A stretch of DNA of 64,000 nt from Ardenticatenales bacterium (GTDB lineage Bacteria > Chloroflexota > Anaerolineae > Promineifilales > Promineifilaceae): contig JACKBM010000012.1 of assembly GCA_020634575.1 (NCBI GenBank), positions 61,145 to 125,144 on the forward strand, written 5' to 3'. The stretch's first letter is position 1. The number at the start of each line of letters is the position of its first letter. The position numbers and the translations under genes are program-made. Of this stretch, positions 1-8,542 are shown one piece after another. The notes beneath the pieces are model-generated. The model did no database searches. It saw only the letters and a program-made list of their open reading frames with translations, and was not told the origin of the DNA.

Positions 1-123
1 CGGCGTTACAGCTTCACGCCCGGCCCATTACATCTCACCGTCGACTGGATCAGTGCCCTGACCCGGCAATGGGACCAGCGTCTGCAAGCGCTGCGCCAAT
101 TCCTGGATCAGGACAACACCTGA
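1..123 (+). CDS. ArsR-family transcriptional regulator, C-terminal end (partial)
   Basis: The first 40 codons of the window are open in frame 1 and stop at TGA 121-123; the start lies outside the window. The visible tail (RRYSFTPGPLHLTVDWIS, then a helix ending LRQFLDQDNT) resembles the last part of ArsR/SdpR-type winged-helix repressors, where a short strand is followed by a long C-terminal helix rich in Trp, Arg and Leu. ArsR genes of this type are often followed directly by an SRPBCC/AHSA1 gene, as here. No DNA-binding helix or metal site can be seen in this fragment, so the call rests on tail similarity plus context. Confidence 0.6.
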   Translation, partial: RRYSFTPGPLHLTVDWISALTRQWDQRLQALRQFLDQDNT

Positions 124-260
124 AACCCTTCCGAGCAGTAGCACAGCCGCTATCAAACTAAGCGTTCCGCCCAATCTTATTCATCTGACCAGGCAGCATG
201 CAGCAACCAGCCAGGCCGCTGTGTTGTCGCTGCCGGCTGCCTGGTCCAAGGAGCATAAAC

Positions 261-788
261 ATGTCAGAGACAACCTATGATTGGACTCGTTTCCGCCGCC
301 AGGTCTTTATTGCGGCTCCCGCTGAAACCGTCTTCCATGCCTGGCTTACCGCCGACCAGATTACGCGCTGGTTTATCGCAGCGGCGACCTACACAGCGCC
401 CAATGGCACCGTTCGCCAGCCAGACGAGCCAGTTCAAGCAGGCGACCAGTACCATTGGCGCTGGCATCAGGATTACGAAGAAACCGGCCGGATCCTCCAA
501 GTTGGTCCCGGCCTGATGCTGCAATTCACCTTTGGCGCAACCTACGATGCCAGCGACAGCCCTATCGTCGTAACCGTCCGCTGCCACGAGGAAGATGGCC
601 TGACCCGGCTGGAGTTGGCGCAAGCCAATATGGCCGACCGGCCCGACGTCCATTACGGCTGGCACATGGGCTGCAATCTGGGCTGGTCCTTTTTCTTGAC
701 GAACCTCAAGGCATTACTGGAACATGGCGTTGATTTACGGGAAACGGATCCGGAACGGGCCTATCTGTCACGCGCCCTGACTACCTGA
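261..788 (+). CDS. SRPBCC (AHSA1-like) domain protein
   Basis: 175 residues. The N-terminal pattern (VFIAAPAETVFHAWLTADQI, then TRWF) is the typical opening strand and helix of the AHSA1/START-like SRPBCC fold, a hydrophobic-cavity domain. The C-terminal long helix contains the usual GWSFFLTNLKALLEHG. I chose ATG 261 because AAGGAG lies 7 bases upstream; an in-frame ATG at 198 would add 21 residues without family resemblance. It follows a probable ArsR gene, a pairing common in bacteria in which the SRPBCC protein is regulated by, or acts with, the repressor. Ligand and function are unknown. Confidence 0.85.
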   Translation: MSETTYDWTRFRRQVFIAAPAETVFHAWLTADQITRWFIAAATYTAPNGTVRQPDEPVQAGDQYHWRWHQDYEETGRILQVGPGLMLQFTFGATYDASDSPIVVTVRCHEEDGLTRLELAQANMADRPDVHYGWHMGCNLGWSFFLTNLKALLEHGVDLRETDPERAYLSRALTT

Positions 789-792
789 TTGA

Positions 793-1455
793 TTACAGGA
801 AAGTAGCCACACCAGCCGCGCCCAGGACAATACCGAGGAGAAGCATCACACTGCCGATGATCAGAGCAAAGGCGCCACTACTGCGGTAATCTTGGCGGAA
901 ATCGGCGAAGCTCTGGCCAGTCAGATCGCGGGCCAGGAGCAGCCGACCGGCCTTGTCAGCCACGATTTCGCCCACCGCTGTGACGCTGTCACCAGGCCGA
1001 AAGCCATCGAACCGCTCGGTTTTGTCCTTACGCAGCTCATCCATGTTGCTGAGCCGGCTGGACTCGTAGGTGATGTGGTAATCGCCGCGCAGGCGAACGG
1101 TGTGCGGGCCGACCTGGAGGAGGAGTTCCGGCCGGTGCGGTGTCAGCTCGCGCCAGAGTGGCCGCCGCTCAATCCGGTGCCCAGAAACCGACGTGGGGTC
1201 AGAGACGCGCTTTTTGTGCTCACCCGCATATAGGTAATGCCGATAAGCAACCAGGCCATGAGCCGCCACCGGATTATTGTCATGCAGCACGCCCTCGACG
1301 TAGCCCTGCTGACCCATGGGCGGTTGGGGCAGTGTGATGGCGCTATAACGAGCAAACGCCGCCGCCTGACGGCGTGAGCCCAGCCCAACCCAAATCATGA
1401 AGGGGCCAATGAGCAGGAATGCGGCAGCAAAGATGAGCAAAATCAGGCCAGGCAT
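793..1455 (-). CDS. Membrane protein with N- and C-terminal TM segments (GIDE-like?)
   Basis: 220 residues from ATG 1455. One TM helix lies at residues 4-24 (LILLIFAAAFLLIGPFMIWV), followed by a soluble middle region of about 150 residues rich in beta strands (VEGVLHDNN, RHYLYAGEH, VRLRGDYHITYE) and a second TM helix at the C-terminus (FALIIGSVMLLLGIVLGAAG). The TM-soluble-TM layout and the strand pattern recall bacterial proteins annotated as GIDE/E3-ligase-like, but no RING is present and I do not recognise the family with certainty. An upstream start at 1533 would run into the palindromic element at 1501-1575, so it is unlikely. It is convergent with the SRPBCC gene (4 bases between stops). 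Confidence 0.6.
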   Translation of the reverse strand: MPGLILLIFAAAFLLIGPFMIWVGLGSRRQAAAFARYSAITLPQPPMGQQGYVEGVLHDNNPVAAHGLVAYRHYLYAGEHKKRVSDPTSVSGHRIERRPLWRELTPHRPELLLQVGPHTVRLRGDYHITYESSRLSNMDELRKDKTERFDGFRPGDSVTAVGEIVADKAGRLLLARDLTGQSFADFRQDYRSSGAFALIIGSVMLLLGIVLGAAGVATFL

Positions 1456-1500
1456 GGCCCGATTGTCTTGGCAAACGGCCTCAGACGCAAACCGGCCGGC

Positions 1501-1575
1501 CTGAGGGGTTAACCGACCCGACGGGTCAACCAACCCGACGGGTCCGTCAACCTTTCGGGTTGGCCATCCCCTCAG
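1501..1575. repeat. Intergenic palindromic element (ACCCGWCGGGT family)
   Basis: The outer arms CTGAGGGG (1501-1508) and CCCCTCAG (1568-1575) enclose two copies of the palindrome ACCCGACGGGT and a degenerate third (TTTCGGGTTGG). The same architecture, GAGGGG outer arm, ACCCGWCGGGT core and CCCCTC outer arm, recurs at 24015-24059 and 39984-40037. It lies upstream of the minus-strand membrane gene, between divergent genes. Confidence 0.75.
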
Positions 1576-1583
1576 CCAAAATT

Positions 1584-1613
1584 TTCGACAACGGGCCGAA
1601 CTTTGCCTATAAT
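1584..1613 (+). promoter_or_regulatory. Putative sigma-70-type promoter
   Basis: TTCGAC (1584-1589) and TATAAT (1608-1613) are separated by 18 bases, 33 bases before ATG 1647, in a locally AT-richer stretch. It fits a housekeeping promoter for the small membrane protein gene. Confidence 0.55.
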
Positions 1614-1646
1614 CGGGCTCATATCTAAACGGGAGAATTTACGCTC

Positions 1647-1943
1647 ATGCGTCTGGCAAAATCACTTCGCTTTTTACTAATCCCAGCATTGTTGCTGGCT
1701 ATTTTGTCCCCCCTGGTTGCAGCAGCCAGCCCGGCACCGGCCGGTGCTAACCACACACTTCAGGCCGGCGACGACAGCCTCGCCCAGGACGAACCTGAAG
1801 CCGCCAGTGAAGGCGTCGGTGCGGCTGTCGCCCTGAGCCTGATTGCCTTCATTCTGCTGCTTGTGGCCGTGGTGGCCGTGATTGGCGCCACCGGTCTGGG
1901 TATCATTGGGCTGGGTTACTGGCAATCCTCCGGTAGCGACTAG
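1647..1943 (+). CDS. Small secreted/membrane hypothetical protein
   Basis: 98 residues. An N-terminal signal peptide (RFLLIPALLLAILSPLVAAA, cleavage probably after the AAA/ASP region near residue 28) is followed by an acidic linker (residues 38-55) and one long TM helix (about 58-90: VALSLIAFILLLVAVVAVIG, continuing with Gly). GGGAG lies upstream of ATG 1647, and a promoter (1584-1613) and a strong terminator (1972-1999) make it a monocistronic unit. Such a short type I membrane protein has no recognisable domain; function unknown. Confidence 0.7.
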   Translation: MRLAKSLRFLLIPALLLAILSPLVAAASPAPAGANHTLQAGDDSLAQDEPEAASEGVGAAVALSLIAFILLLVAVVAVIGATGLGIIGLGYWQSSGSD

Positions 1944-1971
1944 TCCCTTTTTCCTGCTCGCATTAAACGTC

Positions 1972-1999
1972 AGGCCGCCCTACTCGGGCGGCCTTTTTT
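1972..1999 (+). terminator. Intrinsic terminator
   Basis: The stem AGGCCGCCC / GGGCGGCCT (9 bp, 5-base loop TACTC) is followed by TTTTTT, 28 bases after the stop of the small membrane gene. It is a textbook rho-independent terminator. Confidence 0.9.
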
Positions 2000-2050
2000 G
2001 GTACTCCTCTCCCCTTACAATCTCCGGGCCGATTGTTTACCATAAAGCCC

Positions 2051-2983
2051 ATGAGCATCATTGTCCTGGGCAGCATTAATACCGTTCTCCTCAGCCAGGT
2101 CGAGCAATTGCCCGGCCCGGGTGAGACGTTTACCAGTCATAGCTTCAGCCATTTCCCCGGCGGCAAAGGCGCCAACCAGGCCGTGGCCGCCGCGCGCCTG
2201 GGCCTGGCCAGCCATCTCATCAGCCGGGTGGGGAATGACAACTTCGGCCCGCACCTGACCAAACTGCTACACAAACAGTCAATTGATGTCAGCAATGTTG
2301 GCCGGGATGACAAGACGCCCACCGGGGTTGCCCAACGTTTTGTGGCGGCTGACGGCGAGACGATCACCGTGATCACGCCAGGCGCCAACCATCGCATCGG
2401 CCGGGCGGAGCTGGCCGCGCTGGACAAGCTCGCCCCGGTAGCCCGCATCCTGGTGCTCTCCCTGGACATCCCCATTGAAACCATTCTGATGGCAGCGCGC
2501 TTTGGCGCCCAGTACGGCCTGACAGTCATTCTGGATCCCAATCCAGTCGGTGAGATACCCGATGAGCTATGGGATCTGGTCGATGTCCTGACGCCGGATG
2601 GGGCAGCCGCCAGCCGTCTGGTTGGTTTCCCCGTCGAGTCAGCCGAGGCCGCCCAACATGCGGCAGAGTTGCTCTACGGCCACGGCCCTCGCCAGATTGT
2701 CCTGAACCGCTGGGGGCTGGGAACCCACGTAGTCAACGCTACGGACAGCAGGGCGCTTTTGCCCTACCCTAACATGCCCCTGGACAGCTCCATCGCCAGC
2801 GACGCCTTTACGGGCGCTCTCGCCGCCGGCTTTTCCTCGGGTCTTTCCTTCATCGAGGCCGTCCATTGGGGCATTACCGCCAGCAGCATTGCGATGACCC
2901 GCCCCCACGGACTCAACACCCTGCCGACCCGGGCCGAACTGGAGATGCTGCTCGCCACCTATCAGCCTGATCCTTTCCAGTAA
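2051..2983 (+). CDS. PfkB-family carbohydrate kinase (ribokinase-like)
   Basis: 310 residues. The N-terminus has GSINTVLLSQVEQLPGPGET and the substrate-site signature FPGGKGANQAVAAARLG of ribokinase-type PfkB sugar kinases; later come GNDNFG, TGVAQRFV and ILDPNP. The catalytic Asp is expected in a GAGD motif near the C-terminus; here the segment reads SSIASDAFTGAL, with Asp251 kept but both glycines of the anion hole replaced (IASD). The substrate is probably a pentose or nucleoside by family, but that is inference. ATG 2051 is preferred over 2033 because the family starts directly with the beta strand MSIIVLGS. The gene stands alone. Confidence 0.85.
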   Translation: MSIIVLGSINTVLLSQVEQLPGPGETFTSHSFSHFPGGKGANQAVAAARLGLASHLISRVGNDNFGPHLTKLLHKQSIDVSNVGRDDKTPTGVAQRFVAADGETITVITPGANHRIGRAELAALDKLAPVARILVLSLDIPIETILMAARFGAQYGLTVILDPNPVGEIPDELWDLVDVLTPDGAAASRLVGFPVESAEAAQHAAELLYGHGPRQIVLNRWGLGTHVVNATDSRALLPYPNMPLDSSIASDAFTGALAAGFSSGLSFIEAVHWGITASSIAMTRPHGLNTLPTRAELEMLLATYQPDPFQ

Positions 2984-3101
2984 TTTACAGAAAGTTCTGA
3001 CACGCAAATAGACACAAAGAGTCCGGGGCAGCCAGTATGTGCCCCATTTTTGTGACCCTGGGTACTGGCCCGATGCGCCATTTCGTGGCACCATTAGGAG
3101 A

Positions 3102-4316
3102 ATGCCGTTTAGCCCCACCCCTCCCCAAAACCTGCCAGCCGATTTTCGCGGCCAGGAGCCCGGCTCCTGGGCCGCCCACACGATGCAGGATCGGCTGCCG
3201 CGTATCATCGAAACCGTCCTCCGCGATGGTGAGTTCGATGAAACCGCCCGCGCCCGCCTCCTTGCCCTGCAAAACAGCCTGCCTCAAGGCCAGATCCGCG
3301 GCTTCAATGACCCGGCCGCACCAGACAATGCAGCCTGGGCCGGCTATGTGCAGCCGTGGCTCGATAGCAGCTGGCTAACCGCCAACTGGTTCTTCGCCGA
3401 ATGTTACTTCTACCGGCGCTTACTGGCCGCCACCGGCTACTACGCGCCCGGACCGGGCGAGCACATCGACCCATTTGCCCCACAAAAAGAAGCCGGCTTG
3501 CGGCAGGCGCCAGCCTGGTTAGCCCGCCTGGCAGCCGCTCTAAACAGGGTAGTGCCTGGCCGCTTTGACCAACAGCAATTCGACTTCTGGCTCCAGACCG
3601 CGCTCTGGGGCAACCAGGCCGATCTCAGCATCTGGCAAGCCGGCGATCAGAACCAGCCACTTCATGCCGCCAGCAGTTCCGCCAGCCATTTGCTGGCCGA
3701 TGACCGGTCCCCGCTGGCCAACCTATTCAAACGGCTGCCCTTAAAGCGGATTGACATCATTCTGGACAATGCCGGTATTGAGTTGACCGGCGATCTGCTA
3801 CTGGCAGACTATCTGTTAACCACCGGCGCCGCCGACGAAATCGTCCTGCATGCCAAAGCCCACCCCACCTTTGTCTCGGATGCGCTCACAAGCGACATCC
3901 TCAAAACCATCCGCTTCCTGACCCGGCAACAAAGTGCGGCAGTCAGCGCAGCCGGCGAGCGGTTGGGCAACTGGGTTTCGGCCGGTCAGATGCTGTTGCG
4001 GAGCCATTTTTACTGGAACGCCCCCCTCTGGTTCTGGCAGCTCGATCGTGCGCTGGCGGCAGAGCTGAGCCAGAGTCAGCTCATCATCAGCAAAGGTGAC
4101 GCCAATTACCGCCGTATTGCCGGCGATTTTCACTGGCCGGCCGGCAAACCCTTCGCTGACATTGCTGCCTACAGCCCGGCCCCACTGCTGGCTCTGCGTA
4201 CCCTCAAATCCGAACTCGTCCTCGGCGTTGATCCGGCGCCGCTGGCCCGCCTCGACCAGCAAGACCCCACCTGGCGCACCAACGGCCACTACGGCCTCAT
4301 CCAGCTCGCCGCCTGA
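3102..4316 (+). CDS. DUF89/ARMT1-like damage-control phosphatase family protein
   Basis: 404 residues. Motifs seen are DNAGIELTGDLLLADYLL in the middle and SKGDANYRRIAGD near the C-terminus, the metal and phosphate-binding signatures of the DUF89 family (metal-dependent phosphatases acting on damaged phospho-metabolites, including human ARMT1). The N-terminal helical region (RLPRIIETVLRDGEFDE, WLDSSWLTANWFFAECYFYR) fits the ARMT1 subgroup. An AGGAG lies immediately before ATG 3102 (unusually close), and an upstream in-frame ATG at 3039 is less likely because homologues start near PP..DFRG..PGSWA. Phosphatase activity is inferred from the family. Confidence 0.8.
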   Translation: MPFSPTPPQNLPADFRGQEPGSWAAHTMQDRLPRIIETVLRDGEFDETARARLLALQNSLPQGQIRGFNDPAAPDNAAWAGYVQPWLDSSWLTANWFFAECYFYRRLLAATGYYAPGPGEHIDPFAPQKEAGLRQAPAWLARLAAALNRVVPGRFDQQQFDFWLQTALWGNQADLSIWQAGDQNQPLHAASSSASHLLADDRSPLANLFKRLPLKRIDIILDNAGIELTGDLLLADYLLTTGAADEIVLHAKAHPTFVSDALTSDILKTIRFLTRQQSAAVSAAGERLGNWVSAGQMLLRSHFYWNAPLWFWQLDRALAAELSQSQLIISKGDANYRRIAGDFHWPAGKPFADIAAYSPAPLLALRTLKSELVLGVDPAPLARLDQQDPTWRTNGHYGLIQLAA

Positions 4317-4342
4317 CCAACCCGCGACGTCAGCAACGGCCG

Positions 4343-4482
4343 GACCTGTCGGGTGGTCAGGACCTTCGGCCTCGGGTGATCCCAGTGCACCCCGTCCGGT
4401 GGTGGACCTAACGGCCAGGTGGACCCATCGGGTGGCAACAAAGCAGCCCAGATCGGGTGGTTTCAGGACCCGTCGGGTTGGC
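4343..4482. repeat. Degenerate cluster of ACCCGTCGGGT-type repeats
   Basis: About five imperfect copies occur in the 250-base gap between the DUF89 gene and the WD40 lipoprotein gene: GACCTGTCGGGTGG, TCGGGTG, GACCCATCGGGTGG, CAGATCGGGTGG and an exact GACCCGTCGGGTTGG at the end. No ORF of note lies here. Confidence 0.65.
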
Positions 4483-4566
4483 GGCGGGTATGAGTGGGGC
4501 ATGGCGGAGCCGAATGGGCTAGACTTAGGGCATTGATCGTGTTCTCCAGTCAAAAAGGGCATCACC

Positions 4567-6861
4567 ATGCCACGCAAATACCAGTTTTGGTCACTGTTAT
4601 TGGTAATTTGGGTAGCCAGTTGCACTACAACTTACGAGCCAATCCCCACGTTGGCAGTGGCAACCGTTACTGAGCCAGGCAGCCCCGAGCCGCCCCATAC
4701 CCCAACAACAACGCCAACCAGTTCCACCCCACCAACGGCACCTTTGCCAACCGGCACGCGCACACCCGCTGCCGCGGCGACACCGGCCGGTCCCACTAAC
4801 AACATCGCCCTCCTGTCCGGCACCATCGTGCCCACTCCCACCGTTCTGCCGCGCATCACCCCATCACCCACCACCCAGCCACCGCTTAGCTGGACGTTGC
4901 AAGGAGAGATGTTGCCACCGGCCGGTGCCCCCATCACCCCCGCCAACCTGGCCGGCCTCACTCTGCTGGCCCGCTGGGGGCGCGGCGTCATAAACGATGT
5001 CGCCTACTCTCCGGACGGATCGCTGCTGGCCGTCGCCACCACCAGCGGCATCTACCTCCACGACGCCCACGACCTGGCCGCACCACCACGCTGGTTGCGC
5101 ACAGGCCTGGCCGTTGACCAGGTCGTTTTCTCACCCGATGGCACCGAACTCGCTACCATCCTGCACCGGGACAGCATCCAGATCTGGTCGCTGGCCGAGG
5201 CAAAGGTAACGACAACTCTGCCCGGACAGACTAAGGCGATTGAATTTTCTGCGGACGGTCAATTTCTGTTTAGCTACGTTTTCCAGGAGCTGTCTGTCTG
5301 GTCGCTACAGGAAAACCGGAAGCTTACCACCATCCAGAAGTTGTCAGCTTTTGCAGTCAGTCCCGTTGAGCCAGTTTATGCCGTGGTCAACCGCGCCAAT
5401 GCCCAGACAACAGTGAGCCTTTTTGAGACACCTGGCAGAAAACTACTTCGGACAATCGACCTGGGCTGGGATGGTGGCACGTATGATGAAGATGTCGACT
5501 ATCTGGCCTTCTCCCCTGATGGCACCCTTCTGCTCGTCGGTCGTACGGCCCCACTTCACTCGATTGGTGGGCAGGTCGAAGTAGTGCGTGTGGCTGATGG
5601 CGCCTTGCTGTACACCATAGATCCCGTCTGGCCGGAAGCACCAGCCCCGCCCCTCTGCGATTCTGACATGGTAAACATCGAACCCATCCCATTCCCGATC
5701 ATCACGAACATTACCTTCGCGCCGGATGGCCAAACGGCGGCCATTCGCTACGACGATGCCTTTGTGGGTCGCACGGTCACCCACCTGCATCGCGTCGCCG
5801 ACGGCGCTCTTATCCAGGCGTTTCCCGAAGAAACCATGGGGTTGGCCTTTAATCCCACCGGCAGCGTCCTCAGTTTTACTGACACGGGCAAGCTGCAACA
5901 ATGGGCAGGTCAACCGTTCAGCTTGAACAAGACCGTAGGCGGCTACAACCCGGCTTACAGGGGTCTGAAGATGTTTCCGGACGGCGCCATCCTGGCTGCT
6001 GAAGCTGGTCGGGTCGTCCAGCTGTTTAGCACCTTGGACGGCAGCGTGGTCGGTGAATACCCGGACGCCAACCAGATCACCATCGCTGCTGATGGCTCCC
6101 GATTTGCCCTGGCCCATCGCGATGGCCATGTCGAGATGCGTGAGCAGGCCAGTGGGGCTTTGCTGTATCAACTGTCGGCCACCGGAGCTACTGTCAGCAC
6201 AATGGCGCTCAGCCCTGACGGGCGCTACTTCGTGTTGAACAGAGCAGATTGCCAGCATCTGATCCTTGAAGCGGCGACCGGCATGGTCCTGGCCGAGTTG
6301 GAGGCCGTCAGTTTTGATTTCGAAGCTGAGTACGGCGCCAGTCGCCTACAGATCGACAGCCTGATCTTCTCACCAGATAGCCAGCGCGTTGCCGGCACCA
6401 TGAGTTGGCGAGGACATATGGCCATCTGGACTGTGCCAGACGGCGCCATCGAGTATCTGTTCAGCCCGGAGGAAAATGCCGGGGTGAATCTCATCGTCAA
6501 TGTGCCCTCAGCGGACTCGTTTGTGGGGCTGGGGAGCCTGCGCTACTATCGCGACCTTTCCGTTTGGGATTTTGTCAGCGGCAGCCAGCTATCAATGTTT
6601 GATGTTCCTGATTCGCCTTCCTACCATGTGGGGCTTGCAGTCACTAATCAATCTCAGCTCATCGCCGTTTCTACTAACATGGGGCAAATCGATTTCTGGC
6701 ATGAATCTGCCAGCGCCCCCCTCTTCAACCTCATGATCCCTGATTATGCTTTTCGTCCGTTTGCAGCACCTTACGTTTGCGCCATGACCTTCAGGCCTGA
6801 CGATCAATACATGTTTGGCGCCACCAGCGAGGGCATGGTTCTGGTCTGGGGTGTTCCGTGA
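4567..6861 (+). CDS. WD40/PD40-type beta-propeller lipoprotein
   Basis: 764 residues. The signal peptide ends in lipobox VASC with Cys19, so it should be an envelope-anchored lipoprotein. Residues 25-110 are a Thr/Pro-rich linker. The rest is made of WD40-like repeats, each with a strand around FSPDG (YSPDGSLLAVAT, FSPDGTELATI, FSADGQFLFSY, FSPDGTLLLVG, FAPDGQTAAIRY, LSPDGRYFVLN, FSPDSQRVAGT, FRPDDQYMFGA), enough for at least one and perhaps two propellers. Such domains bind proteins or ligands; no enzymatic residue is seen. It is followed 73 bases later by a second propeller lipoprotein, so the two may work as a pair. Confidence 0.8.
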   Translation: MPRKYQFWSLLLVIWVASCTTTYEPIPTLAVATVTEPGSPEPPHTPTTTPTSSTPPTAPLPTGTRTPAAAATPAGPTNNIALLSGTIVPTPTVLPRITPSPTTQPPLSWTLQGEMLPPAGAPITPANLAGLTLLARWGRGVINDVAYSPDGSLLAVATTSGIYLHDAHDLAAPPRWLRTGLAVDQVVFSPDGTELATILHRDSIQIWSLAEAKVTTTLPGQTKAIEFSADGQFLFSYVFQELSVWSLQENRKLTTIQKLSAFAVSPVEPVYAVVNRANAQTTVSLFETPGRKLLRTIDLGWDGGTYDEDVDYLAFSPDGTLLLVGRTAPLHSIGGQVEVVRVADGALLYTIDPVWPEAPAPPLCDSDMVNIEPIPFPIITNITFAPDGQTAAIRYDDAFVGRTVTHLHRVADGALIQAFPEETMGLAFNPTGSVLSFTDTGKLQQWAGQPFSLNKTVGGYNPAYRGLKMFPDGAILAAEAGRVVQLFSTLDGSVVGEYPDANQITIAADGSRFALAHRDGHVEMREQASGALLYQLSATGATVSTMALSPDGRYFVLNRADCQHLILEAATGMVLAELEAVSFDFEAEYGASRLQIDSLIFSPDSQRVAGTMSWRGHMAIWTVPDGAIEYLFSPEENAGVNLIVNVPSADSFVGLGSLRYYRDLSVWDFVSGSQLSMFDVPDSPSYHVGLAVTNQSQLIAVSTNMGQIDFWHESASAPLFNLMIPDYAFRPFAAPYVCAMTFRPDDQYMFGATSEGMVLVWGVP

Positions 6862-6934
6862 CAAGAGTAGGGGGCGAAAAAGCGACAGTCATCTACCTGT
6901 CTTGGAATTTACCTTGCCTGGGTAGCGAATTGCT

Positions 6935-8329
6935 ATGATTAGAGCTACCCAGAAGAGCGTACTTGCTGCCATTCTGTTCCTCATTGGTTGCAGCCCATCT
7001 GTCCCTGCAAATTCGCCCACACCCACATCAGCGGCCCCTGCATATTCGGAGTTGGTCGAACAAACAGAGGAACCGGTCCCGGTACCGACTGCTACCGACA
7101 GAGCAACAGTTGGTCCCGCAGCAACAGCCTCACCCACCTACGAACTGGCTACCCCATTGCCAACTGCAACAAACACCAGCAATGCTCATCCCACCGGGAC
7201 AACAGCGCCAACCGATGAAGCTTTGCCGAGCATCGATTATTTTCTTGATACGCAGCTGCTCGGTGCCTATCAAAGTTTGGCTAGCTTTCTGGCAGTGCTC
7301 AACTGGATATGGCATCCACTTCTAGCTGAACCTATCGAGTTGGTGAGTCAAGTAAGCTATCACTGGAGCGGCTATGGACATCGGCTCATCGCGATAACTG
7401 GCAACGGAGCGAACACAACACGATTCTTGCTTGACCTGAATAGGCACGAGCTTACCGAGCTGACGATTGATGAGAAGTGGGCCATCCCTTTAAGCTGGCG
7501 GCCCTGGGATGTTTCTGCCGATGGACGCATCCTTGTTGGCGAGTATGACGTTTCACCCACCATCCGGCACGTTATTGTCTACGACCGTGAAAACGATGAG
7601 CTTCTACTGGATGTCGAAGCCGGTTTAGTCTGGCAGTTTGTTGGCTGGGCTCATGACGGTAAGCGCTTCGCCTACCTGGCCTCAGCAACACTCAGTTACG
7701 AAGAGGCCGACCCGCAATCGGTGACACGCATCGACATAGTGGATATCAACACCCTTGAAATCAGTAGCATAAGTCGGGCTGCCGATGATGACACATTCTG
7801 GACCCGAGCAAGCTGGTCACCTGTCGACAATAGCCTGGTCGTCATGCGTGAATGGCTGGCAACCTGCAACAGCTATCCGCACTATGGCATGCCCAGCTAT
7901 CGTGTTGCCAGTTTACTTTTGGTTGACCTGGATTCTTCAGAGCGCGAGGTGTTGTTACATCAGGTTGATGGCTGTGAATATGCCGACCAATACTCCATAA
8001 ACAGCCACCCCTGGTCGGCTGATGGACAAAAGATAATCTTCGCATCAGAGGGCCAACTGTGTTGGCTTGACGTTGAAGACAGGCTGACACAATGCCCTGT
8101 CCAACTCAATGAGGCCATCCGGGCTTATCCAGGTATTGATTTAAATGATCCGATTGCAGAGCCGAGCTTTTCACCGGATAACAACTGGATTGCTTTTCTC
8201 ATCAATATCCATCATGAGACTCAAGGCGATCCAATGGCGGCACTGAATTTGGCCAACCTGGAGATCCATGTTGCTGACGAGGTCCTGGCCGTGAGAGGGC
8301 CCACCTGGGCTCCGGCAAATCCGCCCTAG
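6935..8329 (+). CDS. Lipoprotein with TolB/WD40-like repeats
   Basis: 464 residues. The signal peptide has lipobox LIGC (Cys19) and is followed by a Thr/Ala/Pro-rich linker to about residue 95. Repeats with WSADGQKIIFAS, FSPDNNWIAFLI, WAHDGKRFAYLA and WSPVDNSLVVMR are typical PD40/TolB-like propeller strands. The start region is unusual: TATGAT overlaps the ATG itself and could be a -10 hexamer, so translation might begin at a later codon, but only this ATG gives a full signal peptide. It sits directly downstream of the larger propeller lipoprotein. The function is unknown beyond likely surface binding. Confidence 0.75.
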   Translation: MIRATQKSVLAAILFLIGCSPSVPANSPTPTSAAPAYSELVEQTEEPVPVPTATDRATVGPAATASPTYELATPLPTATNTSNAHPTGTTAPTDEALPSIDYFLDTQLLGAYQSLASFLAVLNWIWHPLLAEPIELVSQVSYHWSGYGHRLIAITGNGANTTRFLLDLNRHELTELTIDEKWAIPLSWRPWDVSADGRILVGEYDVSPTIRHVIVYDRENDELLLDVEAGLVWQFVGWAHDGKRFAYLASATLSYEEADPQSVTRIDIVDINTLEISSISRAADDDTFWTRASWSPVDNSLVVMREWLATCNSYPHYGMPSYRVASLLLVDLDSSEREVLLHQVDGCEYADQYSINSHPWSADGQKIIFASEGQLCWLDVEDRLTQCPVQLNEAIRAYPGIDLNDPIAEPSFSPDNNWIAFLINIHHETQGDPMAALNLANLEIHVADEVLAVRGPTWAPANPP

Positions 8330-8377
8330 AGTGTTTAAATCGTATGTCTGGCCGCGTTTGATGGCAGCCTGCGAAGT

Positions 8378-8511
8378 GGACCCGTCGGGTTGGTAGGGAC
8401 CCGTCGGGTTGGTAGGGACCCGTCGGGTTGGTAGGCACCCGTCGGGTTGGTGGGGTTGGTGGACCCGTCGGGTTGAACCTATCGGGTGAGGTGGCACCCG
8501 TCGGGTTGCCA
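8378..8511. repeat. Tandem array of 19-bp palindromic repeats
   Basis: Units starting at 8378, 8397, 8416 and 8435 follow a 19-base period (GGACCCGTCGGGTTGGTAG, the fourth with one change), then three looser copies to 8511. Each unit carries the palindrome ACCCGTCGGGT. The array fills most of the 213-base gap before the esterase gene. Confidence 0.9.
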
Positions 8512-8542
8512 GCGGGCACCGTTTCGCTTACAGTCTGTAACT

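Noticed and set aside
264..665. Long minus-strand frame opposite the SRPBCC gene
   Set aside because: It is an antisense shadow of a well-supported gene; many such frames occur because of the high GC content.
8378..8511. CRISPR-like array
   Set aside because: Units are direct tandem copies with almost no spacer between them (19-base period), and no cas gene is nearby.
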